Shown here: piece after piece, positions 1-7,798 of the stretch
Layout: the number at the start of each line of letters is the position of its first letter
How positions within the stretch are numbered: the first letter of the stretch is position 1
Source of the DNA: Chara braunii
Taxonomy: Eukaryota > Streptophyta > Charophyceae > Charales > Characeae
Direction: 5' to 3'
NCBI GenBank assembly: GCA_003427395.1
Contig: BFEA01000301.1
Span: 1,705,934-1,732,383 of the forward strand
Length of the DNA stretch: 26,450 nt
Position numbers and translations under genes: made by a program
The notes under the pieces: model-generated
What the model saw: only the letters and a program-made list of their open reading frames with translations
Databases searched by the model: none
Told to the model about the DNA's origin: nothing

Positions 1-310
1 GGAACATCAAGGTGAGTATCGGGATATCACCGCCTACCTAGCGCAAAACACAAGTCTGATCAATCCTACAGTCGAGAATTGAACAGCGGCACATCAAGAG
101 GAGCATCGGGATATTACCGCCTACCTACCTAGTGCAAGTCAAGAGTTTGAACTGTCCTACAGCCAAGATCTGAACAGCGGAACATCAAGGTGTGTATCAG
201 GATATCACCGCCTACCTACCTAGTGCAAAACATGAGTTTGAACTGTCCTACAACCAAGATCTGAACAACGGAACATCAAGAGATGGATCGCAACTCACCA
301 TATCACCAAG
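1..310. repeat. 91-bp minisatellite, 3 full and 1 partial copies
   Basis: Units begin at 1, 88, 179 and 270 with GGAACATCAAG or GGCACATCAAG and end near CTGAACAGC. Unit lengths are 87, 91 and 91 bp, and the fourth copy fades after about 40 bp. Each unit contains GATATYACCGCCTACCTA. The copies differ by scattered substitutions and small indels, so the array is old. It runs off the left edge, so the copy number is unknown. There is no open frame through it. Confidence 0.85.
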
Positions 311-410
311 TGAAACCAAAATAAAGGATTGATCAGGCCAAACACAGGGATAAGTGCATCGGAGCATCCTAGGATACATCGCTACCCATCACAACACCAA
401 ATGAGACCAA

Positions 411-676
411 AATGGGAGAGGGAAGGGGGAGGGAGAAGAAGAAGAAGAAGGAGAAGAAGAAGAAGAGGGAGAAGGAGAAGAAGAAGGAGAGGGGAAGAAG
501 GGGAAGAGGAAGAAGAAAGAGGAGGGAGCGAAAGAAGAATGAGTAGAGGGAAGAAGAAGGAGAAGAAGAAGAGGGAGAAGAAGAAGAATAGGAAGAAGAA
601 GAAAAAGAAGAAGAAGAAGAAGGAAGAAGAAGAAGAAAAAGGAGAGGAAGAAGACGAAGAAGGGGGAGAAGGAGAA
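411..676. repeat. Polypurine (GAA/GGA)n tract
   Basis: About 265 bases are almost entirely A and G on the plus strand, with only a handful of T or C interruptions. Both strands therefore show long pseudo-ORFs (Glu/Arg/Lys-rich on plus, Ser/Phe/Leu-rich on minus), which are composition artefacts and not genes. The following sequence to about 990 is pyrimidine-rich (CTCCTCCTCC, CTTCC), so the purine bias switches strand near 680. Such tracts can form triplex DNA. Confidence 0.85.
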
Positions 677-1059
677 GCCTCTCTCTTCCACTCACCTCTA
701 TTAGTGCTCCTGGTGATGGAGTCTCAACCTTGGTGCTTACTCCCTGGCTATGGCTTTCTCCTTCCAAGATCCTCTCCTCCTCCTCCTCTCTCCTCTTGCC
801 AGGCTATGGTAGGCTCTCCTCTCCTTGGCTACGGAGTCCTAACCTCTTCCTTCCTCCCACAGTCTGGGGCTATGGCGGACTGCCTTCCCCACTACTATCC
901 ACCCTCAAGAGCCTCCTCCTCTAGCCTGTCACCATATCCAAGCTCTAGACAGGTAGTGGTTCCCCTCCTCCCACTTCTAGTGAGTAGAGCTCTCCCACGG
1001 GCTCATTTGGGCAGCATGGGCTCCTCTCATGCAAATGTGGGAGTGGCGGACTGAACTCC

Positions 1060-3300
1060 CAGCTTATGTAGGCTGGAATTGGTGCACCACCCAGCCCCTA
1101 GGCCTCCCCATGTGCCTCAAAGTGAACCGAGGTACCTCCAAGGCCATTTTTCACCACTAGGCCCTTCCAGAGATACCTGGGCCTAATTCCGGCCACGTAC
1201 ATGCAGTCCGAATGGCTGGTACCAACTCGGACTACCTCTTGGCCTCCCTTGGCCTCTTTTCAGTTTCAAAAGATACTGTTTGATAGGGTCCCCATGCCCA
1301 AGGGGCAGTCGTTCTTGAAAATTGAGGGCCTAGAGGCCCTTTTCTTGCCCTTTGCTGATCTAGGCCTCGTTTTGAGTAGGCCGGCCTATTTTCCCATGTG
1401 GCGGCACATTTTCAGCCTTGGATGTGGCTGAGATCCAAGGTCCACATTATTCTGAGCTACCCCCAAGTGGCTCTTGCTTCAATTTTGGCCTAAGTCCATT
1501 TTCTCAATTTCTGATGCATCTGGCTCCCCTTTTGGGCCAAATACACAGTTTTGTCCTCTTCCCTCCTTTGTTTCTTTCCATTTTGGGTTGCCACCTCATT
1601 CCGGAGCTAACCGTTTTGTGCTGGCCCACAAAAAACGGCCAGATCCTCTCCACCATGAGATCTGATTTCAGATCCATGGCCCAAAAGAAATTTGGCCTAC
1701 TCACTTATGCATTTTCTCTAATTTTTCTCTTTTTAATTCAGATATTGTAGAGATAATGCCCCAAGGGCCATATCTCTGCAATCCGGACTGCCCTCCTTGA
1801 ATCGAGGAGGGATGAGGTCATCATAGGGACCTGTCAGTCCCTACTACTGCAGTCCCAACAGACCGACACATTTCTCTTCACATTTCTCCCATTTTGTCTC
1901 ATTCTCCCTCCTTTTTCTCCCCCTTTTCTCTCCTTTTCTTTTATTTCTGTTGTGACAAGTGTCAAGCAGTTGTGCCACCTTTCTCTAGGCTCTACAACCC
2001 CACCCAAGGCCAGATTCTCAATAGTCACTAGGCCGTTGCATCTCGGATTACAATAATGGCCCCCCCATTTTCTTAGGGGCTTCACTTTGCCTCTATTATC
2101 CCCGATTTTTGCCCCCCTTTGCTCTGATTTTCTTCAGACAGCCTCTTTCCTGATTTCAGTCTCCTGAGGCTCCATTTTCTCATGCCTAGCTAGTCCGATG
2201 TATCTCGGACTGCTGGGCAGCGCTCCTACCACTATTATTTACTACCTTTTCTTCCCGTGGCACCTCCCACCCGCGCTTGCACTAGCGGCACTAATATTTT
2301 TTACCGTCCAGACCCATGACCTTGACGGTGGCCCCCGCTAGTGCCGCTATTTATTTTATTCCTGCTCACCCCGGGGTTCCCATTGGTCCCAACTCATTCT
2401 TCCCATGTTACCATTTTATTTTTCAACTGCGGGAACCCCATCTTGCGGTCACCTCTCACCGTCACCCTCTCTCAGGCTTACGGCACCGTTTTGGGCATGC
2501 CGCGGCCCATTTTCCCTTAGGCTAGGCATTCCCATGCAATCCGTTGCAGCTCGGACTGCAACGAGGGCCCATTTCCTAGCCCCCATGCCCCACAACTAGC
2601 CTCTTCGTGAAAGAAAACAAAGCGGCCAACTCCCAAGTGCATCCGGACTTGATTTTGGCTCTCGACGCACCTAAAACATGTGTTTTTCCTCCCTCATGCA
2701 ATCCGTTATTTTTCGGTTGCATAGGGCCTTGTATTTTTTTGATTTTCTCTGCAAAATTCAAAGAAAATCAAGGTTCATTGCAACCGCCATATTCCAGAAT
2801 GAATCTTGGTCACAGATGCACCTCCTCAAGTGACCGTTTTCGTCCGTTAGTGCCTTTTCGTCTTATCCTCTCTTCTCCTTTTCCTTCTCCTTTTCCTTTT
2901 CTTTTCTTTCTCTTTTTGTATGCCAAGTGTCAACTAGCCGTCAAGGCCCGCCCTTCCTCTCATCTAGGTGCAGTCCGTTGCAGCTCGGACTACGGTTTTG
3001 GCCTTCCCATGCCCCTGGGAGCCTCCCTCTATCCCCATTTCTCTCCCGCAGTGGTCCTCCCTCACTCCGATTTACCCCGGGAGGCCTTATTTCCCCACGG
3101 CTCCCCTTAGGCTCAATGTTCTTGGGGGAGGCTGATCCGAGATTTTTCGGATTGCTCCCGTGCCTCCCACTTTAATTCCCTCCGCTTCTCTTTTTCTTTT
3201 CAGCCTCCCTGTTTGCTCCCGCTAGTGCCCATGCTAGTGGAGCTAATATTCCCGCCCGTCAAGATCCTCGATCTTAACAGTGCGTCTTGCTTTAATTATT
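1060..3300. other. Non-coding repetitive region with recurrent short hairpins
   Basis: I see no credible gene here: the open frames are short, low in complexity and match nothing I recognise. An imperfect palindrome close to GCARTCCG-N6-15-CGGAYTGC recurs at about 1203-1235, 2192-2211, 2535-2560, 2697-2721, 2970-2991 and 3135-3152, with half-sites near 1778 and 2640. A second shared segment, roughly GCTAGTG...CTAATATT...CCGTCAAGATC, occurs near 2280-2340 and again near 3217-3285. The stretch therefore looks like diverged copies of one roughly 0.9-kb repeat, possibly from an unidentified mobile element. Confidence 0.55.
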
Positions 3301-3395
3301 CGTACTTCCTGCTGCTATTTTATTTTCCTTGGAACGTCACGCGTCCCCGCTACTAGTCCCACATTGACCCTTGGTACTCGTCCCGTCGGTGTCCC

Positions 3396-3603
3396 GTCGG
3401 CGGTCCCCGACACTTGGTCCCGTCGGCAGTTCCCGGCGCTTGGTTTCGTCGGCGATTCACGACACTTGGTCCCGTCGGCAATCCCCGACACTTGGTCTCG
3501 TCGGCGGTCACTGACACTTGGTCCCGTCGGCGATCCCCGACACTTGGTCCCGTCGACGGTCCCCAACACTTGGCCCCGTCGGCGATTCCCGACACTTAGT
3601 CCG
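3396..3603. repeat. 26-bp minisatellite, eight copies
   Basis: Eight head-to-tail 26-bp units start at 3396, 3422, 3448, 3474, 3500, 3526, 3552 and 3578. Each resembles GTCGGCGATCCCCGACACTT followed by GGTCCC. All copies are exactly 26 bp and differ only by substitutions. Each unit contains the short inverted pair GTCGG/CCGAC. Because 26 is not a multiple of three, the repeated peptides in the overlapping frames rotate frame each unit and are not a protein repeat. Confidence 0.92.
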
Positions 3604-4356
3604 ACTACCACTGCTCTTCTTTTGGTCCCATGCGACCTCTCGACCTTTGTCATGCCGTCCTTCCAATGCCCTATCTGCCATCAGGCTACGTCCTCTATAT
3701 CCAAGTCTCCATGCTCGTTTCGCCTGCCACTGCTAGCTCTTCCCTGTCGTTCTCAACCCAAGGCGCCGTGTCTCTCGGCGGCCTAGCCCCTTGGCTCTTT
3801 CTCTCTCTTTCTTCCTGATTTCTCTACTGTGCACAAATCGGGCAGATTCAGACTCTCGAGTGATGGGAATTCATTCGGGACCCACCGGTCCCGACACCGT
3901 GACCCAGTGCTTCGTCCAGGGCCCTTCAGAAATCTCCGCCCATCTCCACCCAGATGCTCCACATGAACATTTCCGACTCTCAAGGTTGAGCGCACTCGAC
4001 ACCTCACGATGAGAGGACTCTCAAGAAGGAACACACAACCTCACGGTAAGAAGTGTCGGAGAGGGAGAGCAATGTACCTTATTTAGCTGCCCCCAACCAC
4101 AAAGATAATCTCACCAGATGACCAAATGGCGATTGCGATGATCAATCACTGCATCGGCACAACCAGCATTATCTCGTTGTTCCACCTCAACATCAATCGC
4201 ACATTAGATAGTTCTCATCACACTGTCCAGACCACATTCACCTCACATAGCCTTACTGGCGATCCCCTCACCTCCTGGGTCGCCTTCACACTCAAACAGC
4301 ATGTATGTACCGCATAAGGCAGAAGACAAGCGCCAGATGAGCGCAATCGTACCACA
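3604..4356. other. No gene recognised; probable internal region of a decayed minus-strand LTR element
   Basis: Only short unrecognised open frames are present. The stretch lies on the internal side of the minus-strand primer-binding site at 4357-4368. It may therefore be the leader or degraded gag region of that element, but no gag zinc knuckle or protease motif is visible. Confidence 0.3.
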
Positions 4357-4368
4357 GCTCCGATACCA
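4357..4368 (-). promoter_or_regulatory. Retrotransposon primer-binding site, initiator-Met tRNA type
   Basis: The minus strand reads TGGTATCGGAGC, one base away from TGGTATCAGAGC, the common plant retrotransposon primer-binding site complementary to initiator tRNA-Met. Three bases beyond it the plus strand begins TGCAAGG, i.e. a minus-strand LTR end in CA at 4372. This is the expected LTR-spacer-PBS arrangement. It implies a minus-strand LTR to the right and an internal region to the left. I found no second LTR copy in the window. Confidence 0.5.
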
Positions 4369-4371
4369 AAT

Positions 4372-5250
4372 TGCAAGGAAGTTTAACAATAGCGAACTTC
4401 AGCAATCAAACAGCATCATACATATGAGTCCAAATAGTCTTGACCTCGAACCAAAAGCAGAATTGCAACACGAGATTCACCAAATAAGAACACACCAAGA
4501 GTTCATAATTGACAATGCTGAAGAAGTCCCATCATCATCAACGAAGAACTAGAGTTGATATCCTATCTGGCGCTCGGCGCCCAGACTACATGTGACAGAT
4601 CCTATCTAGCCTATACTACGAAGTCGAAAGATGACATCAACAACATTCCCGAAGTACGAGCATATGGCGACCAATGTCGCACGCTTCCAACACCAGGTAT
4701 GTCGCGCGCTACACTCACAACCTCATTCCCCAACTCACAGATGCCAATAGCACCCAAGGACCACCCTGCGCTCCATCCAGCTTACAGCAGCTCCACTCGA
4801 ATATGGCTGCGTGCTCCTTTCCTACTCGCCCGTGAGAGCGTTGGCGCTGTCGACGCGAATACCCTTACAAGGGTATCTGCCCTGGGTTTTTGCAAGTGAC
4901 AGAAAATAAGTTTCGTTCGAAATTGAGTACACTGCACGAGTCGCGGTTGTGTTTTGTTCACGCTGACTGAATGGCTGACTAGGAGCAAAGAGTGTGTGGG
5001 CGCGCAGTTTTGAGGCGCGCGTGATGGTTCTTATTTTGATGTTATAGAGTCGGCGTTTCCGCCGATGAAATTTTTAATTTTTGATTAAAACTAGGAAAAG
5101 TTTTTATTTTGTGTGACCATTGTACATCTACGCTCATACGACATGCATCATCGGAAGTGGTGTTGCCTTGGGCAGTAATTGGGGCGCGCGCTTTGAGGGC
5201 GCGCGTTGACCTAGCTAGGTGAGTGGTCAGTATAAGGAGTGAGCCCATAC
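4372..5250 (-). mobile_element. Possible solo or partial LTR next to the primer-binding site
   Basis: The left boundary (4372) is inferred from the adjacent primer-binding site. The right boundary is a guess. Inside are a perfect inverted repeat ATACCCTT-AC-AAGGGTAT at 4859-4876 and two GC-rich hairpins at 5000-5020 and 5185-5205 with 6- and 7-bp stems. There is a TATA-like CTTATAC on the minus strand near 5232. No protein-coding gene is recognised. Confidence 0.25.
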
Positions 5251-5520
5251 CGAGCGGCGTGAGCCAGAACCACTTCCAAAAACCTAATTAGGGCGTGCGG
5301 TGGCTACGGGCTCGGAAGGGAAGCCAAGCTTAGGCCTTGGGGCATTTCAACATACCTAAGCCAGCCGCAGGTACTCTTTATATGGAGAATGACGCCTACT
5401 AGGCACAGGCTTGGGCTTAGCCCTATAGGTTACAGCTTCAGACTTACACTACGAAGACCCGGGGATCGAGGCCAGCAGCCTGCAGCTGAGGAGCAAAGGA
5501 GCGTACTCTGGGGAACCTAA

Positions 5521-5583
5521 GGGGTTGAGGGTCTTGCAGGAGGGGTTGAGGGTTCCGCGGGAGGGGTTGAGGGTCCTGCGGGA
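5521..5583. repeat. 21-bp tandem repeat, three copies
   Basis: GGGGTTGAGGGT followed by a variable CTTGCAGGA, TCCGCGGGA or CCTGCGGGA repeats at 5521, 5542 and 5563 with an exact 21-bp period. It is short and G-rich on the plus strand. Flanking sequence (5250-5760) has no gene; an A/T-rich tract lies at about 5709-5741. Confidence 0.8.
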
Positions 5584-5759
5584 CAATCCCCTCTAGGTTT
5601 TGCTGAGGAGTCCGGCTACGGGCCCAACAAGCAGGACCGAGGCTGGGATTCGACGGTTCCCCTCCCCCCTAGTCGCTTTTTCCTAAATTCTTTTCTAAAT
5701 TGTTACTACTTTTTAATTTTTAATTTTTATTTTTATTTTTCTAGTCCCACTACGGGACG

Positions 5760-6420
5760 TGGTCCGTTACCGGTCTCAAAACCGACCGTGACCCCACGCA
5801 TGAACTGTTGAAGCACGGGCCGAGGAGCCCAATGTACATATAGCAGGTGGGTGATAACGGCCACGGGCCATTCACTGTGCCTCCCCTCCGGTCCCCTCCC
5901 CCTTGGAGCAATGGGAGGTCTCTGGTCAATACCACTCGGAGAGGGGGGGCCAACAACATATCTTTAGTGAGCGGGCTCGGGCAACATGCACTAGTAAGGA
6001 GCAAGGTGGGCAGCTGTGGAAGAAAGGCGAGCGCGGAAGGGTGGAGAGGCCAGAACTGTCAAAATTGAAAAGCCTGGGCCGCTATAACTATCAGGTGCCA
6101 CACAGCGAAAGCGGGCGCAGGGCAGGATCGGCGAAGCAAGGCGGTCGACGAGCGCTGAGACTGTGTAGGGAGGCAGACGAGCGGTGGGAGTCACATTAGC
6201 AATAGCGGGGGGGCCAGGTAGCGGATTGCTGGCAAATGGGTGACGGAGTGAGGTTGAGGCGAGGTATGGTGGGGCGCAACAGGGTGCGGCTGTATCCAGG
6301 CGCAGACAGGGGGTGATCGACAGCGAAGGAGGAAAACGAGGGTGAATCTGGTCACCGGGCTGCGCCAGGTGCATACGGGGAGAAGGAACGGGCTATGGAG
6401 GGAATGAGTGGAGGTGGAAA
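5760..6420. other. No gene recognised
   Basis: Open frames of up to 127 codons exist on both strands. They overlap one another, are rich in Arg, Gly and Pro, and match nothing I recognise. The sequence is moderately GC-rich. A short GTCCC-ACTAC-GGGAC inverted repeat lies at about 5745-5759. Confidence 0.4.
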
Positions 6421-6428
6421 ACGTGAAG

Positions 6429-6458
6429 CCCGCCCGATTCTCGATGAAATCGGGCGGG
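6429..6458. repeat. Perfect 11-bp hairpin
   Basis: CCCGCCCGATT (6429-6439) pairs perfectly with AATCGGGCGGG (6448-6458) across an 8-nt loop. It resembles the hairpin at 6607-6636 in the GCCCG...CGGGC core and in the loop-proximal GAA. The two appear to be related copies of a small foldback sequence. Confidence 0.8.
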
Positions 6459-6538
6459 AAGGAAGTGATTTCGAGGTTTCAGGGTCAGGCGAATCCGAAT
6501 TTCATGTTAGTTTTAGTAGTGAATTAGTAAACTAGGAG

Positions 6539-7117
6539 TTAGAGAGAAAGGGCGGTACGTCGAGGTGTCCACGGGAAGGAGGAAGCAAACATGAAAAACA
6601 GTAGATCTCGCCCGTTTCCGTCAAGAAACGGGCGAGGGAGGAGACAAACTAGACGGTTTGGGCCATTGCGAAACCATTGGTGAGTAGGGGGAGCATGATC
6701 GTGGTTGTGTGCCACCATCCTCGATCTCTTATTGCTCTTCGAGTCTGTCGCTGTTATGATCGAGTTGTTTGGCTTATTATCGTCGTGGCCACTGCGTCTA
6801 TGCTCGTCATCTGCGTTGGCGCCCTGTTCCCCATCTTCGCAACATGACTCACAGTGCGCTTCCCGGTGCTGGTCGTCCTCGCAAAAGGGGTGGCTGCCCT
6901 CTTGGCCGTGGTGCTCATTCCTAACAGTGATACTTCTGGGATACAAGCAAGGGCAGTGTAGCTGCATCTGTATCAGGTCCAAAAAGTAGCCCCGAATACA
7001 GCGATCATGGCCACACGTCTCGCTCAGTGAAAGAGAAGGCCGGCAGATCGACACAATCAGGAAAGAAAAAAAAATGCATAGTGCAGTGTGTTCTCCCGGA
7101 CTCAAGCTGGGAGCCAA
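6539..7117 (-). CDS. Hypothetical 192-aa open frame, doubtful
   Basis: This is the longest open frame in 4-9 kb. Near the N-terminus is a hydrophobic run (LCIFFSFLIVSIC, roughly residues 13-25) that could act as a signal anchor. It is followed by a Cys-containing stretch and a hydrophilic middle rich in His, Glu and Asp. I recognise no family, and the plus strand is also open across 6705-6989. The C-terminal part reads through the hairpin at 6607-6636. The frame may be chance; conservation or transcript data would decide. Confidence 0.15.
   Translation of the reverse strand: MAPSLSPGEHTALCIFFSFLIVSICRPSLSLSETCGHDRCIRGYFLDLIQMQLHCPCLYPRSITVRNEHHGQEGSHPFCEDDQHREAHCESCCEDGEQGANADDEHRRSGHDDNKPNNSIITATDSKSNKRSRMVAHNHDHAPPTHQWFRNGPNRLVCLLPRPFLDGNGRDLLFFMFASSFPWTPRRTALSL
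6607..6636. repeat. Perfect 12-bp hairpin
   Basis: CTCGCCCGTTTC (6607-6618) pairs perfectly with GAAACGGGCGAG (6625-6636) around a 6-nt loop, CGTCAA. The stem differs from the 6429 hairpin, but each is internally complementary, so the pairing rather than the sequence has been kept. Confidence 0.85.
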
Positions 7118-7338
7118 TCTCCCTCTCTGTGTGTGCGTGAGCGTCTGCCTCTAGTATACGAATGCTCCCCATTGCTAACACGACCGGTTCAACCAAGTAG
7201 GCAAAGGCAAGATTTACGATCACGACCTTGAATCTGCCGTTGTACGGTGACGACTTAAATTAATCAATCTCTGAACCGATAGATGGATGATCAATCTTTG
7301 TAATTCAGCATGCATCGCCCCTATCTTTGTAAGTTAGT

Positions 7339-7426
7339 ACGCGAGAGAATGGTGTTTGGTCTTCAACACACAATGACTCTACTGAGCACGCGAGAGAATG
7401 GTGTTTGGTCTTCAACACACAATGAC
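7339..7426. repeat. 49-bp tandem duplication
   Basis: A 39-bp segment beginning ACGCGAGAGAATGG and ending CACAATGAC is present identically at 7339-7377 and 7388-7426, a period of 49 bp. The 10-bp linkers differ. This is either a recent local duplication or an assembly duplication close to the scar at 7.5-7.8 kb. Confidence 0.9.
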
Positions 7427-7527
7427 GATGAGGTCTCTAGCCCCACTGAAACGACGCGTAAGCGGGGCCAATACACGCGGCCTGTGCCGGTTAACACCTG
7501 TTGGGGTCAAGTTCAACCTACGTGTTG

Positions 7528-7533
<6 letters not shown>

Positions 7534-7564
<31 letters not shown>
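7534..7564. repeat. Homopolymer of 31 A
   Basis: There are 31 uninterrupted A residues on the plus strand. It could be the tail of a retroposed sequence lying upstream, but no coding retroelement sequence precedes it. It lies 120 bp before an adapter artefact, so an assembly origin is also possible. Confidence 0.9.
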
Positions 7565-7565
<1 letters not shown>

Positions 7566-7608
7566 GGCAGCCACCAGCAGGTCGTCGCTGCGCTGTGGTT
7601 TGGTTGCC

Positions 7609-7798
7609 CTCTAGCAATGGGGAATGGAGGCCTGGCCGTACTCGTGGTCTAAGGCCGCTGATCCTGTTCTGCGGTCATCATATGCTGTCTCTTATACACA
7701 TCTAGATGTGTATAAGAGACAGCTCTAGCAATGGGGAATGGAGGCCTGGCCGTACTCGTGGTCTAAGGCCGCTGATCCTGTTCTGCGGTCATCATATG
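7609..7798. repeat. Identical 76-bp direct repeats flanking the adapter
   Basis: Positions 7609-7684 and 7723-7798 are identical over 76 bp, both beginning CTCTAGCAATGGGG and ending GCGGTCATCATATG. The only sequence between them is the 38-bp adapter at 7685-7722. The true genome most likely has one copy. Confidence 0.95.
7685..7722. other. Nextera mate-pair junction adapter (contaminant)
   Basis: The 38-bp perfect palindrome is CTGTCTCTTATACACATCT followed directly by its reverse complement. This is the engineered Tn5 mosaic-end pair left at circularisation junctions in Nextera mate-pair libraries. It is not biological sequence of this genome. A true Tn5 insertion would carry cargo between the ends and a 9-bp target duplication, neither of which is seen. 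Confidence 0.97.

Noticed and set aside
329-1054. 241-codon plus-strand open frame (Glu/Lys/Arg-rich)
   Set aside because: It is produced by the polypurine tract; the reverse strand is equally open as Ser/Phe/Leu runs. No conserved domain and no codon bias beyond the repeat.
3280-3786. Open frames with repeated Pro/Asp/Thr/Trp/Ser peptides, on both strands
   Set aside because: They read through the 26-bp minisatellite, whose period is not a multiple of three; several frames on both strands are open for the same reason.
7685-7722. Tn5 or IS50-like transposon end
   Set aside because: It is the hyperactive mosaic-end sequence back to back with no cargo and no 9-bp target duplication, i.e. a library adapter.
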